DNA of 64,000 nt from Gamsiella multidivaricata (taxonomy: Eukaryota; Mortierellomycota; Mortierellomycetes; Mortierellales; Mortierellaceae). Where the stretch lies: contig NW_026251737.1 of the NCBI RefSeq assembly GCF_025024155.1, positions 1 through 64,000 on the forward strand. Reading direction: 5' to 3'. Both the position numbers and the translations under genes were made by a program. Shown in pieces: positions 10,678 through 22,138 of this stretch (positions are counted from its first letter, which is position 1; each line of letters starts with the position of its first letter). The notes beneath the pieces are model-generated. The model was not told where the DNA came from and did not search any database. It saw nothing but the letters and a program-made list of their open reading frames with translations.

Positions 10678-12561
10678 TCATCGTCTATGGCTCGAGTAGC
10701 CATGGCCATGGCGGTTGCTGCTGCTGTTGCCATGGTTGTCGCGTTCACGCCTCTCCCTCTCCTTCTCTCGACGGTCCTCGCGTCTTTTGGGTGATCGAGA
10801 TCGAGATCGGGTCCGGGAACGGGTCCGAGGAGATCGCGACCTTTTTCTGTGGCCAGATCGCTTGCGCTCCCTTCTCTCTCCATCGCCCTCCTCATCTTCA
10901 CTGTCTCTTGTTCGCCGACGATGCTATTTGGATTCCATTGCAAATTTTTGTATACATAAAAAAGGAGGTCAATGGTCGTGCATGTGCTCGTGAGAAAAAA
11001 ATAAAGTCAAAATAACTCCGATGATTCTCGGCGTGATTTTAAAATCTTGAGTCCGTCACGAACCTTGTGAGCACGCATCACCGCCAATGCGTCCTCCAGA
11101 CTCTCGACCTTCGTTGTCTTCTGTTGATCTGAATCTCTCCTTGGACTCGAACTATTAAGCGAAAACGAAGTAAAAAAACAACAACATCATCCATTGCCAA
11201 TTAGCTGTAAGAACAATAATAAGCTCACAGGTCCGCATCCGTAAAAAAAGAAAAAAAGAAAAAAAAGGTTTCCTGCATGCCACACTCTAAAAGCTCACCT
11301 TCGAGATCGGTCGCGTCTCTTCTCTTTCCGGTGACCCGAAGAAGGCTCGTTCCTCTCTTTACGGTCCCTGTTGTGACCATCTTTCTCCCTGTATCTGCTC
11401 TTATCCTTGTCCTTGTCTCTCCGCCCTCGCCCCCCATCCCTATCCTCGTTCTTATCCTTCTTCTTTTTTTCCTTGCCACTAGACCGACCACGGCCTTCGC
11501 CACGAGTCGTCTGTCGATCCTGAACATCACTATCATCATCATCTCTGAGCAATTCAAACCTTTCGCCACCAGAGAAACATTCTGCTGCTAAATGTCCTGC
11601 AGCACCACATTTCTTGCACACGGTCTTGAGCAGCACCCCGCCTTCTTCGATCGAGATCGGTCCCCTGTCCACGAATCCAGTGTGCACCCTTCGCTTGTCC
11701 TCTGTTTCTGAAAGCTGTACCAGGTTGGGATCTATAACAAGAAAAACAGTCCGTATGTTTCAGTCCTTTTTGTCCTGCATTTTCTTTTTCAAACTGCAAA
11801 CACATTGATATGTCTATTTCCGTGTCGTCCCTGTCATCCATGCTCCTTACCGAGATCTCTTCCTTCGCCTTGATTCACATACTTCATCGAAAGCGCTATC
11901 TTATCGTCCTGTATGCTCGTCACCTTGACCTGTTATCGTCAACGTTTTTTGGGCCAAAGAAAGAACCGTGTTAATAGCTTCTTCTTTTTTTTTTCTTCGA
12001 TCGCTTCCTCGATGCATTTAAAGACATGTCCTGACATTCGCAACAGCGACAGCAACGAGAAAAAAATAAAATAAAAAAATAAAAAAAAAGTATCACAGTT
12101 GTGTTTTACCCACACATTGTCCCCGACAGCTACCACATCCGCCACATGCTCCACGAAATGGTTACTGAGCTGCGTCTTGTGAACCAGGCCATGTTTCCTG
12201 AATCCAGGCAGCTGTACAAACGCCCCAAAGTCTATTCGTTTCCGTTTTTTTTTTTTTTTTTTTTTTAGGACAAAAGACAGGCATGAAAAACGAGATAATC
12301 ATGACAAATGTTAATTCAAGATCCAAAAGATTCTCTCTCCGTTAATAGTTCTCAATACCCTGGTTTTTTTTTTTTTGTGTTGTGATGTAACAGAGACTTG
12401 CCTTCGACACGGACAATTTTGCCATGATGAATCGAATACAGATCAGGCACAGGCCCATCCATCGCGCTCGGCATCCCGCCCGCATTCCTCTGCTCCCGCG
12501 GAAACTTCCTGCCCGTTCCTGACGCCTTGAACTTCTCGAACGCTGCCTGTTGTGAGTCCAT
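10678..12561 (-). CDS. ZCCHC17 (pS1D/NO40)-like S1 and zinc-knuckle RNA-binding protein
   Basis: Six exons (12561-12402, 12231-12110, 11929-11851, 11731-11299, 11151-11064, 10923-10678) give 375 aa. An S1 RNA-binding domain (GKIVRVEDFGAFVQLPG ... IALSMKYVNQG, about residues 45-130) is followed by a CCHC knuckle, CKKCGAAGHLAAEC. A Lys/Arg/Asp-rich and SR-dipeptide tail ends in many RS repeats. This order matches animal ZCCHC17, a nucleolar protein linked to ribosome and RNA processing. Exon 1 joins exon 2 correctly only with a GC-AG intron (GAAG|GCAAGT at 12402), and that join completes the S1 consensus. A (GA)n tract (about 12565-12615) lies just upstream of the ATG. Loss in yeasts is known for the family; the role here is inferred. 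Confidence 0.85.
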
Positions 12562-12570
12562 AGCCGAGAA

Positions 12571-12607
<37 letters not shown>

Positions 12608-12815
12608 AAGAGTTCTGATCGACTGGTGGGCGGCTCAAGAAAAGAAAGGAATGGATGGTGTTTAAGCGCATTAATACACAAGCAAATAAAATCCTACGCG
12701 AACGTGACTCCAAATAGAAACTTTATTTTGAGCATGCATGCAGAAGGCAAAAAGCTGGCAATGAGCGAATTTCGGACGCATATACACATATATATAATAT
12801 ATATAAATATGTAAT

Positions 12816-14359
12816 CTACTTCTTCTCGCGGCTGCGGCGCTGTGCTGCGCGTGATGCCGTAGAAAGGACGGGGCCCCTGGGTCGAGTTGGCGCAGACGAT
12901 GCAGCAGTCGATGAGGATGCCACAACTGCTTTCGCGGCAGTATGAGTGGGGGCTGCATTAACCTTTTTCGGTGTCGCAAGGCGATTGATCGTTTCTGCGG
13001 ACACTGGCTTGGCCACGCCCAATTTTTTTGCTGTTGCTGGTGTCGGTGTGGATTGATTAGCGGACGTAGAAGAAGCCGGATCAGAATGAACCTTTCGTCT
13101 CGCTCCAGCAGCAGATTTCGAAGAGCTGCTGTTTGTAGACCGGTTTAGGCTGCTTATAGTATAGGGACTCTTGCTGCGCGAGGAACCAGCCGCTGGGATC
13201 TTGATGATCTTCTTGTATCTGGGAATCGTCGGTGCTGCGGCCGGAACTGGAGAGCTCTTGGGTGTGTCCATCTTTTGTCTCTTGTTTGCGGGTGATCCTG
13301 GAGGTGTGAGTGTGGATCCTGCAAATTTGCCGATCAGACTACGGACCGTTCCTGGAGTCGGGAGTGTATTGCTGTGGTCATCCTGTCCTTCCTCCTTCTT
13401 GACCTCGACATGTCCATCGTCTTCCTCCATTGGGCGAGTTCTCTTTTGAGTTGCTCTAGAATCGTATTTTGTAGATAAAAGATGATCAGTTGACAAAAAA
13501 AAAAAGACTCCGGCCACAGTCCTCATTGTATGTGTGAAAAATGCATAAATGAGCTGTATAGTCACCTTGGAATACTCGTTGAGCTAACAGGTAGTGCTGA
13601 GCGCGTGGTTGGAGTCGACCTTGCCTCCCAGAACTGCTTCCGCTCTGCGATAGGCACCGATGTCTCCTCCACCTTCACTTCCGACAACGGTATCCCTGTC
13701 TCCATCTCCTTGTACGAGGCCTTAGCCTGGTCTTCCTCTTGCTTTATAACAGGGTCTTCCTCCTCCGATTTGACACACGATGAACTTTCCACTAATGGAT
13801 GCCCTAACATTCCCTCAACAACGACGGCCTCCTCCTCCTCCTTGATAGTGGTGGTGGTGATCGCTTGGGTATCTACTTCCGTGATAGTTTCCTGCACAGC
13901 ATTCCTGATGGTGGTCTCAGCGTCTGTCGCATCTTCCATCATCGCATCTGTAGTGCCTGTTACGTCCTGCATAACATCCGCGGTCGTCTCCGTCATAGTC
14001 ATAGTAGTAGTCGTCCTGATTGTTGTCGTCGCTGGCGATTCCATAGCGATATGCTTTTGTTGGGTCACCGCTTCGTGTTCCTGACGGTCCTGTCCTTGGT
14101 GCTGATTCCGGTGAACTTGTAAAATCCTCTTGAGTTCCTCATTCTATGTGCAGAAATAAATAGTTTTGAGGAATGAGGATGTGAAGCTCGAGAAGAGAGC
14201 AGAAAAAAAGGCATGTTGACGACGAGCAACGAGCGATGTTGCTCTTCAGCTTACATCTGCTGTGGAATCAAGTCCTGCCTTGACGCACAGCGCCTGCAGT
14301 TGAAGTCTGCTCAGTTCCGCAAACTGATCCTGAATAGTCAAAGTGTCGTCCTTCCTCAT
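12816..14359 (-). CDS. NuSAP-like SAP-motif, basic C-terminus protein
   Basis: Three exons (14359-14255, 14143-13566, 13455-12816) give 440 aa. The N-terminus holds a SAP-like helix pair (FAELSRLQLQALCVKAGL then NEELKRILQVH, about residues 13-50). The middle is an acidic, Thr/Glu-rich disordered stretch with repeated VK-E-E sequences that could be sumoylation-like. A short QFWEAR segment and a Ser/Pro/Lys-rich basic tail ending RRSREKK follow. An N-terminal SAP-like motif with a basic, microtubule-binding C-terminus is the plan of nucleolar and spindle-associated protein (NuSAP). The resemblance rests on architecture and short motifs, so another chromatin-associated SAP protein is possible. 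It ends about 250 bp from the ZCCHC17-like start. Confidence 0.5.
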
Positions 14360-14596
14360 AAGAAGCACAGTCGGCAGGTTGTTGTCGCAAATGGAATAGT
14401 AATCACGATGGGGGGAAGAAGAGTCTATGTTGGGTTGGGTTGGGCTGGGCTGGGCATTCGGTCGGGGCGAACTTTTTGAACGCGCGCCTCTTTTGTAGTA
14501 AACAGACCTGAAACGCGACACGAGTTGCCACCAATTTTAGATCAGGTTCAGATAAAATAGTATACATTGCAGTGGGGGGATAAATACAAATGGCGT

Positions 14597-17035
14597 CTAA
14601 TTTCTCGCTTCCTTGCGCTTATAGGTGCTCCAAATAATAAGGCCCGCCAGGAGAGAAAGAGATGCGAACGCAGCCGAGACCAAGAACACTGCCGAGGGCA
14701 TGGCTACAGAGCTCTTGGAAAACACCCATCCATAGAGTAAGGAGGAGACGGTCATGGTAATCGTGTCCAACAGGCAAATGCCTCCGAGGGCCTTTCCTGT
14801 CTGATGCACAGGCACATAGGAGGTAAACAGCGACATGAACGAAGGAAGAGCCACTGAGGCCAAGGCTCGGATGCAACACGCTATTCAGGAACAGGGAACA
14901 AAAGAGAGAAATGGGTTTAGATCTCAAGAACAGACGGGAAGGATATCTAGTTCCCTTCACCCCATAGAATGAACCCAACATACCGACGAGGACGGCAGCC
15001 TCGGTCTCGACCAATGGCACAATGGCGTGTCCAATCAGATACATGGTACTGCCAAAGATGAAGAAGCTGAGGTCGTTCTGCACGGACCTACTTCTTGCAG
15101 CCGCATCCGCATTCGATGAGGGTGGGTGAAGTATGTCCTCCAGAGTCTCCACGTCAATATTGCTCATGCCCACATCTGGCAGTTGACTGATCTCATTATG
15201 TCCCACGTACGGCGGCGAGTAGATGGATGTATGAACCACCTCGGGACTTTCTTTCTCGATAAGGATCTTGTACATCTTCTTAAGGACAGGGAAGATTCCA
15301 ACGTAGACAATAAACGATGCTGCTCCTGAAAGAGAGTAATAGATGTTATCTTCCTGTTGAATTTCATAATTTTCGACAACGGATTGTTTGGTTAGAGTCC
15401 ACAGCACATAAATAGCGCGATCGCACATGAAATTTGTTATTGCTATTGTGGTGACAACTTACGAGCGTTGTCCAGTGAAAGACGAGATTCTATTGAACAG
15501 TGCATAGGACACAAAAGGTTAGACAACTAGGTTCAAAACGTCCGATAGCATCATTGACATTTGCACTCCAATAAACTTACGGTGTATGGAATGAGGATAA
15601 TGGTGATACCTATTCAAGATCCACAGATCACACAAAGCGAACGTCAACACTCGAACAGGAATTCCGACGACACGACTCAAAGGTTATTGACATGATATGA
15701 CTGATGCGCTTACCATTCGATGCAAATTGGAGGAATCCGTATGCAGCAATAAGAGTGATCAACGTGTATCGAGCGGGGACCACGTTGACATCCGACGAGG
15801 TGTCAATCTTCCCAGGCAGAAACAAAAGCAAAGGATCCAGGATCGCTCGAATACCATTCTTCGCCTTGATCAAAATCGATGTCTCCGTTGCCGGTTTTAC
15901 CCCGCCTGTTTGTGCGGCGACGTCGGCATTGTGGAGCTGAATGCTCTTTGGAAGAGACTCCGGAAGCACGATGGCATAGAGAATCAGGATGCACTGAATG
16001 GCGATCGATATCATGACCGCCGTGGTCATATCGCCCGTCAGCTTAATCAGGTACTCTCCTAGCATCGGTCCCGCAATTAGTCCCACGGCAAGGGCTACCA
16101 TCACATAGCCCATGGATAAACTTCTTCCTTCTTGCGATGTGCAATCGACTGTGTAAATGACAAAAAGAGACATTCTTGATCAGGGGTGAGCCAAGCACAC
16201 AAAAATGGACTCTGAAATGTCTTCGGAAACTTACCAATGTACGCGTTCAAAGATGGCTCTAGTAGGAGTCCTGCGCCCAAAACTCCCGTGAAGACCGCAT
16301 CCGCATAAAGAATACTGACACCGAGCTTGGTCGAGGGATGTGCCATGTAAACGATCAATGCCTGGGTGAGCATCGTGGGGATCAATGTTATGTAGATCAA
16401 TGCCTTGCGTCCATATCGATCGGAGAGCGAAGTGATGTATCCAATCGTGAACATGCCTAAAGCCGATGTAGTCAGACTTGAGATGAATAGCTATGCTATA
16501 TAGCAGGGCTAAGCGATACGTGTAACCGCACTACTGGTGTCCCATGCGCTTTCATGTAGCACCTACCAGTGATATATTTGAGAGAACGCACACGGCTCAT
16601 CACCAGGGCCGCGTATGCCTGTACGTCCGAGGTGTTGCATGGGTCATCATAATAGTTGTCGCGAGAAGACGTTCCGTTGAGAGAGGAAACATGTGTGATG
16701 CTGTCTTGAAGCCATAAGGTGTCCTTGTCCCGGAAGTGCTCCTTGCAGATAATCCTGACGATGAGCTGTTCCTGTGGCGCTTGGGAAATCCCCATGACGA
16801 CCGCCAGCAAAAGGATAAACGGCAATAACCAAGCGACGCTCGGCCTCCGGTACCATGGTAATGCTTGCAGGGGTGCCAGACGGCTCGCCTCGTCTAGGGG
16901 AATACTTTGACTGTCCTCACTTTGATCTTGGTCTCTGTGGTGCTCTTCTAAAGGAGTTCGGGTTCCTGTTCCTGAGTGTGTCGACTGATTTTTTGCCAGC
17001 AAGGGCTGCCTCTCCGTGGCCACTGTTGATGTCAT
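14597..17035 (-). CDS. MFS transporter (Tet/SLC46-like)
   Basis: Seven exons (17035-16567, 16456-16235, 16148-15714, 15609-15581, 15489-15463, 15353-14984, 14880-14597) give 611 aa. Two micro-exons of 29 and 27 nt encode the start of the second half; their phases fit and rebuild a conserved NLVFHWTTLED turn. A Ser/Glu-rich cytosolic N-terminus precedes TM1 (SVAWLLPFILLLAVVMG). An MFS loop motif, SLSDRYGRK, follows about TM2-3, with further helices to the C-terminus (KALGGICLLDTITMTVSSLLYG). A long hydrophilic loop lies between the halves. The substrate cannot be told. A decayed paralogue follows head-to-tail upstream. Confidence 0.85.
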
Positions 17036-17378
17036 CGTAGTTCGAGGTGAGGAGTGAAGAGAGGTTAACGAATAGAGCAGAATCGGCCTTCCCCGATACT
17101 TTTTTATATCTTTTTCGGACAAGGAAGGTTTTCATTACTGTGTCCATGAGCTGCAACCAACAAACAAATGTTTCCTGTGTGTGCCAAGACATAAGAGCGC
17201 AGGAGAGCGAACAATGCAAATTGGAGGGGCGTACAAAGTGCCTGATGCTCTCCAAATTCAGGTAGGAAGCCCTCTCTTGGGTTTGCTGCTCAATTGCTTC
17301 TACGGAACAATACACCCAAAAATGGATGAGATCGAATCGCTCGAAAAATGACGACTCGATTACCTGGCAAGTCGATCG
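17036..17378. other. intergenic between MFS copies
   Basis: Presumed promoter of the intact MFS gene and 3' flank of its decayed paralogue. No further feature was seen. Confidence 0.4.
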
Positions 17379-19448
17379 CTACGCTTTTATTGCTCTGTGG
17401 CGGTAGAGCGTTCTCACTGCAAACGCTACCAGGGCTGCAAACGGTAGGAGGCCCATTGAGACATAATAGTAGAACCAAGGTACCGTTGCCGACATGCATG
17501 AAAAGATATGCCCATAAATAATATTGGCCAGCGTAGTTGCCACCAAGTTTGACATGCATATCGCGCCTAGAGCCATGCCAGTCTGGTACTGGGGATGATC
17601 GTTGTCAGCATAGACATCGAGGAGACTGTAGAGACCGAACCAAGGGAGGTTATAGCTTCGGTTATTCATGTTTCTGTAGAAAGCATTTTTAGAGACCTGG
17701 CTGCCCTGTTTTTCACCACTATGAAAAAATGCGTACGCACTTGGAAGCTGTGCTGCTTACCGATATAAAGAATAGGCACAGACATAAAGAGCGGCACGAT
17801 AAAATAGGAGACAACTAGGAGCGTCGCTTCACCGAAAAGGAAAAAGGCGTCCATCATGAGAGACTCTGTCGCTGGTATTGACTGATCCCCGAAGGAGGAA
17901 TCGGTATCGATTTCAGATTCCAATGAGGCATCGTCGTGCTGCTCAATCCTGCCTAGCCTCACAATATAGCACTTGTAAAGGGACTGAGAGAGTGGAGAGA
18001 TCCATAAGACGGTAAACACGCACATTGCCGAGAACGAGAAGTACAGGCCATCCTTATAGGACGTCCGCCTGAAGATCAGGTTCATCACCAGAATAAACAC
18101 AGACTTCGCGCCTAATGAGTATATGATAATCAGAGGTTTAGACAAGCTTTCGCGTTCGACGCAACATAAAAATTGATATGTATGGCCTCTTAAGTTATTT
18201 TATGTGAACTAACCTCTGACAGCCAACTGCACCAAGTGTCTTATCCCCAATAACAAAGCCAGCTAGTACCTCGACGGCATTTTGGGCGAAGGAGGAACCT
18301 TTTCAGGGACGGAGTGTAACAGCGGTTCAAAAATGATCGAAAAATCCCACTTCAGTGACCCACAAGCAAGTGCAGACAGCGATTCCTCCTTGGTGAGGCT
18401 TGTTCGCGTGTTCTCATCCTTAGCCGCCAATGGCTTGTCCTGTTTGCGAAGAGATTCTGGTAGAGCAAACAGGTACACGGATAGAACAACAAAATTGACA
18501 AGCGAGATCTGGATGATCGAGGTGAGATCGCCTGTCGCTTTGACGATGAATCCGCCCAACGAGGGACCTATGAAGTCCCCCAAGGCGTAACTAATAAGCG
18601 TGTAACCCATCATGATACTCCTCGTTTTACTTGGTGTGCAATCAGCTATGTATAGAGAGTCGCCAAGGCTAATCTCGTTATGACAATGGATTGTGCGCAG
18701 CAAAAGACATTGCGGCTAAACAGATAGATGCTTACCGACGCAGGCAAAGATAGTAGGGTTACCAAGCAGGGTTCCGGAGGTCAAGCCGAGGTAAATGCCG
18801 TCCAAATAGAGTAGACGGCATCCGAATAGGTTGCTGGCACTTGCTGCGAACCAAATCGTTGCCTGCGAAATCGCAAGGTTGACGGTTGCGTTATAAAGAA
18901 GAATCCTGCGGCCGTAAGCATCACTGAGGGACGTCCATTTTGCAATTGAAAGCAGACCATAAAGGCACAAGAGAGAAAACATGTGAATACATTGAGATGG
19001 TCGTTTCTTCTCAATGTCAGCATTCATACTTCTCTCTCGTTTTTTCGTACTCAACGTTCCTTCAAGGCATGAACTTGACTCTGAACAAGTGTAGCAAAGG
19101 CGAGAACCTCAGGGACCCACAGCGATTGTCTATCACACCAATATACTCCAAAGGGAAATGACTGGACAATGTAACTGACGGATCGTGCAAATGATTTTGA
19201 TGCTCAGTTGCTCCATCGAGCTGTCGATGACATCGACAACGATACCAAACGCTGCTTGATCAGTAGTACCACAGCCGACTCTGTAGATCTTCAAACCACT
19301 TGGACTCGGCCTCGTCGTCTGTAACTGACTGTGCTGAAGCAGTGTTCGGTTTTTGTGTAGCCGTAACACAGTCGTCGAGCTCTGCTTCTACGTCCACACC
19401 AGACAAGGGTGCCTCTGTATCAGATTGGGTATGGGCTACATATGACAT
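17379..19448 (-). pseudogene. degenerate tandem MFS transporter paralogue
   Basis: Segments align in order with the neighbouring MFS gene: the signature WTSLSDAYGRR, the ADCTPSKTRSIMMGY exon, the IFEPLL loop, NLIFRRTSYKDGLYFSF, and an intact C-terminal exon at 17666-17379 (QTGMALGAICMSN). The frame is broken several times. The N-terminal frame (from 19448) stops at about 19263 and similarity resumes in another frame (QLSIKIIC), then shifts again near 19130. A TAG stop (18265-18263) lies inside a predicted helix after PSRY, where the intact copy reads PARYTLITL. Joining the penultimate exon to the last exon also gives a wrong phase. Some donor and acceptor sites survive. Unusual splicing could rescue single breaks but hardly all of them. 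Confidence 0.65.
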
Positions 19449-20531
19449 AGTATTGGTATCTTACTGTCTAATATGAAAGGGTAGTGTACATGTACGCGAG
19501 AGAAGATGCAGTCGATGATCGCTGAATTTTACGTTTCCGCTTTTATCAGAGCAACTACGCCCCGACAAAGTAGCCCATCGAGTCCTTAAACAGCATGCAC
19601 GGAATAGCCGTGCATTCTCCAACAGATGACACCAAGGCACAACACCATGCGTTTAGATGTGAGGATATAGACCAAGGTAGATTACACTCGCAGGATGTAG
19701 TCAGCTTATTCTTTGGACGCGACATCTATGATGTATCCCCGTGAACAGCAGTAGAAGTAAGAGATACAATAGAAATAACCTTGGATGGCTCTGTATCCGT
19801 CATAGCATTTGCTGTGGTCGCATATGAACTCCCACAGCAAACGTCCCATAGGCATATAAGCATAAGACGGAAGGCTGCCTCACATCCAAGGGGAGTAAAA
19901 ATAGTGCTGTGGCGACATAACGTACCAGAACGCAAATGCTGCAACATCTGTCCATTTATTCCTCCCAAGTTCCCACACCCCTTGCCATCCATTCCTTAGT
20001 GACAGCATGCAGGAAAGACGCCACGGGAAGTATGATTATTATAAATATATGGGTGGACCCATATTACCATGAGGGAGAGGAGTGTGTATACAACCGCTTC
20101 CCTGTTTCTGTTCCCTACTTTGAGAGTAATTCCCTCCGCTTACCGGCGTCGTACAAGCATTCCTTTCCACTTCAACCACTGCTTCACGGCTCTAGGGTTC
20201 CTGATCCCGAAGTTTCTGAGGAGGCATCTTTGCTATCCAGCCCCAAGTTCTGCGCGATTGCTTTTCAGCGTAGTCCTCTCCAGCCAGTGTCGATACATGG
20301 ACAAGTAAGTGCACAACAACAGCAACAACAACAACAAAAAGGATCTCCCAGTAGCATGAAAAGGACAAGATAAAAATGTCGGTCAAAAGATGAAGGTCGT
20401 CTTCAACCCCCTCTCCAGTCCCCTCACTCCTTTGTTCTCTCCATCTTTAGGACGCCTTCCAGCACATATAACTTCTTCCCTTGATCATATTGATCCTTAT
20501 TCCCCACGTTCACGGTTTTACTATTATTAAA
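19449..20531. other. intergenic, no gene seen
   Basis: Only short frames without domains, plus a (CAA/CAG)n run at 20310-20338. It presumably contains the promoter of the RRM gene to the right. Confidence 0.45.
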
Positions 20532-21709
20532 ATGATGGATGCTTTGACCAGTTCTCGCTACAAGGAATGCCAGGTCTGCTGGAGCAAGGATCAACAGATT
20601 CTGGTCAAAGATGAGGTGATCCGAGCGAAGGACGCAGTGATCGCCGCCAAAGACGAGGCGCTCGCTCAAAAAGACGTGGCTCTAAGGAATGAACGAGAGC
20701 TCCGGGAACAGCTTCAGAAGCAACTGAAATCATTAATGTCTGGAGGTAGGCAACTATCCTTATCCCGCTTACTCGCTCAATACATCTGAGGGATAGGCAG
20801 CCCACACAAAATCTGACAAGGAGCATGCTTCGACATGCAAGCTGTCAGATACGCATCCTTTGTCTACTGAATGTTCTCATATTTGTCTAATGCTTCCCCC
20901 AAGAATATAATGTTGCAATATGTGCGATCTGACAATCTGTTGATACATGTAGTCTCCAAAAAGGCCGGCGGCAGCAACACAAAGTCAGCAGGCTGTAAAG
21001 CGCAAGGTAAGACGTCTGTTCTCCTGTATCTTTTTTGTATTCAGGAATGGTACCCCCTGAGCGGCATCTCCTCATCTAATGCTTTGAATGAACGGCATAG
21101 AGGAAAAGGACGCATTGACGATCTACATAAGGAACGTGGGCGAGCACATTACATATGAGATGCTGTACAAAGCCTTTTCTGCCTTTGGTACCATCCGCAC
21201 CCTGAACGTCCTCCACCCCAAGGTACGCGTCCTCTTTTTTTTTTTTTTTACATCACTACGACTATGGGTGAAGAATGAACATTCGAACGAAGTGCTGACC
21301 AGCGGAAGGAGACCTCCTCGCGTATGTTATACAAAAGGCGTGTGCGTTTGCAGAGTTCGCCACGCATGAGGCCTATCAAAAAGCACTCGCTGCTGGATGT
21401 GTACCTGTGGGTGATGGTCAGGAAACTGTCCTGCCGGAGAAACGCGTTCGTCGACCTCAGCAAACGTTTGCGGGCCGCCCCTCACGCGATAACCTGAAAT
21501 CGGTCGGAAACCGACTTGTGCCGATTGTGCCTTCACATCATCTGTACCTCAGCAGCGACAACAGCAGTACCACCAGCACTAACAGCTCTGATTCGGCCCG
21601 CAATGATGGCATGACAAAGGGCCAGAGCACCTACGAGAACCAGATCAAGGTCAGCAGCAACTGGCTCAGAAGAGAGGACGAGGGTTGCGACCTGACTACC
21701 GCATACTGA
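20532..21709 (+). CDS. coiled-coil plus RRM RNA-binding protein
   Basis: Four exons (20532-20745, 20953-21006, 21101-21222, 21338-21709) give 253 aa. The N-terminus is a heptad-like coiled coil with repeated KDE/KDA steps (about residues 18-62), preceded by CQVCW. An RRM follows: RNP2-like LTIYIRNVG, and RNP1-like ACAFAEFATHEAY formed across the last splice join. The tail is Ser/Thr/Asn-rich and ends LTTAY. The RRM with a short tail recalls the C-terminal half of G3BP, but no NTF2 domain is present. No specific orthologue is recognised, so the RNA target and role are unknown. Confidence 0.65.
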
Positions 21710-22138
21710 GCTCTATTCTGGAGGGGCCAAGTCTATCTTGATGCACATTCCCCATGGCGTCCAGACATTGTCGTGCGCGACCCAGACGCGTTTTCGTCTC
21801 TTTCCTTTGAATACGCCGATCATACCTCGAATCAAACGAACCATCGCTGCCGAGAGGAGTACGCACACACTGACTACTTGATGCCACGAAAGAGTAATAA
21901 AAAAAAACCTGATGGCGATTATTCGTTACAGTTGTCCGATCATGCTACACAAGACCCGGAAGAGCTATTGACTAGCCATGGCACAATTGAGCCGACCAGG
22001 CTTCGTGTCCAACCGAGGGCATAAATCCCTCGACCACTTTCACCTTTCGTTTCACACCAAGATTCGCCCTCTTCTCTCATCAACCCATTCACCTTCCGCA
22101 TCAACCCATCCCTCAGTCAGAAGAGAGATCATCAAGAG
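21710..22138. other. intergenic, promoter of the first GMC gene
   Basis: No gene recognised. CATAAATC near 22020 could be a weak TATA-like element, followed by a CT-rich leader before the ATG at 22139. Confidence 0.4.

Noticed and set aside
19936..20373. 145-codon plus-strand frame before the RRM gene
   Set aside because: No domain, ends in a CAA/CAG microsatellite, and lies in the presumed promoter region.
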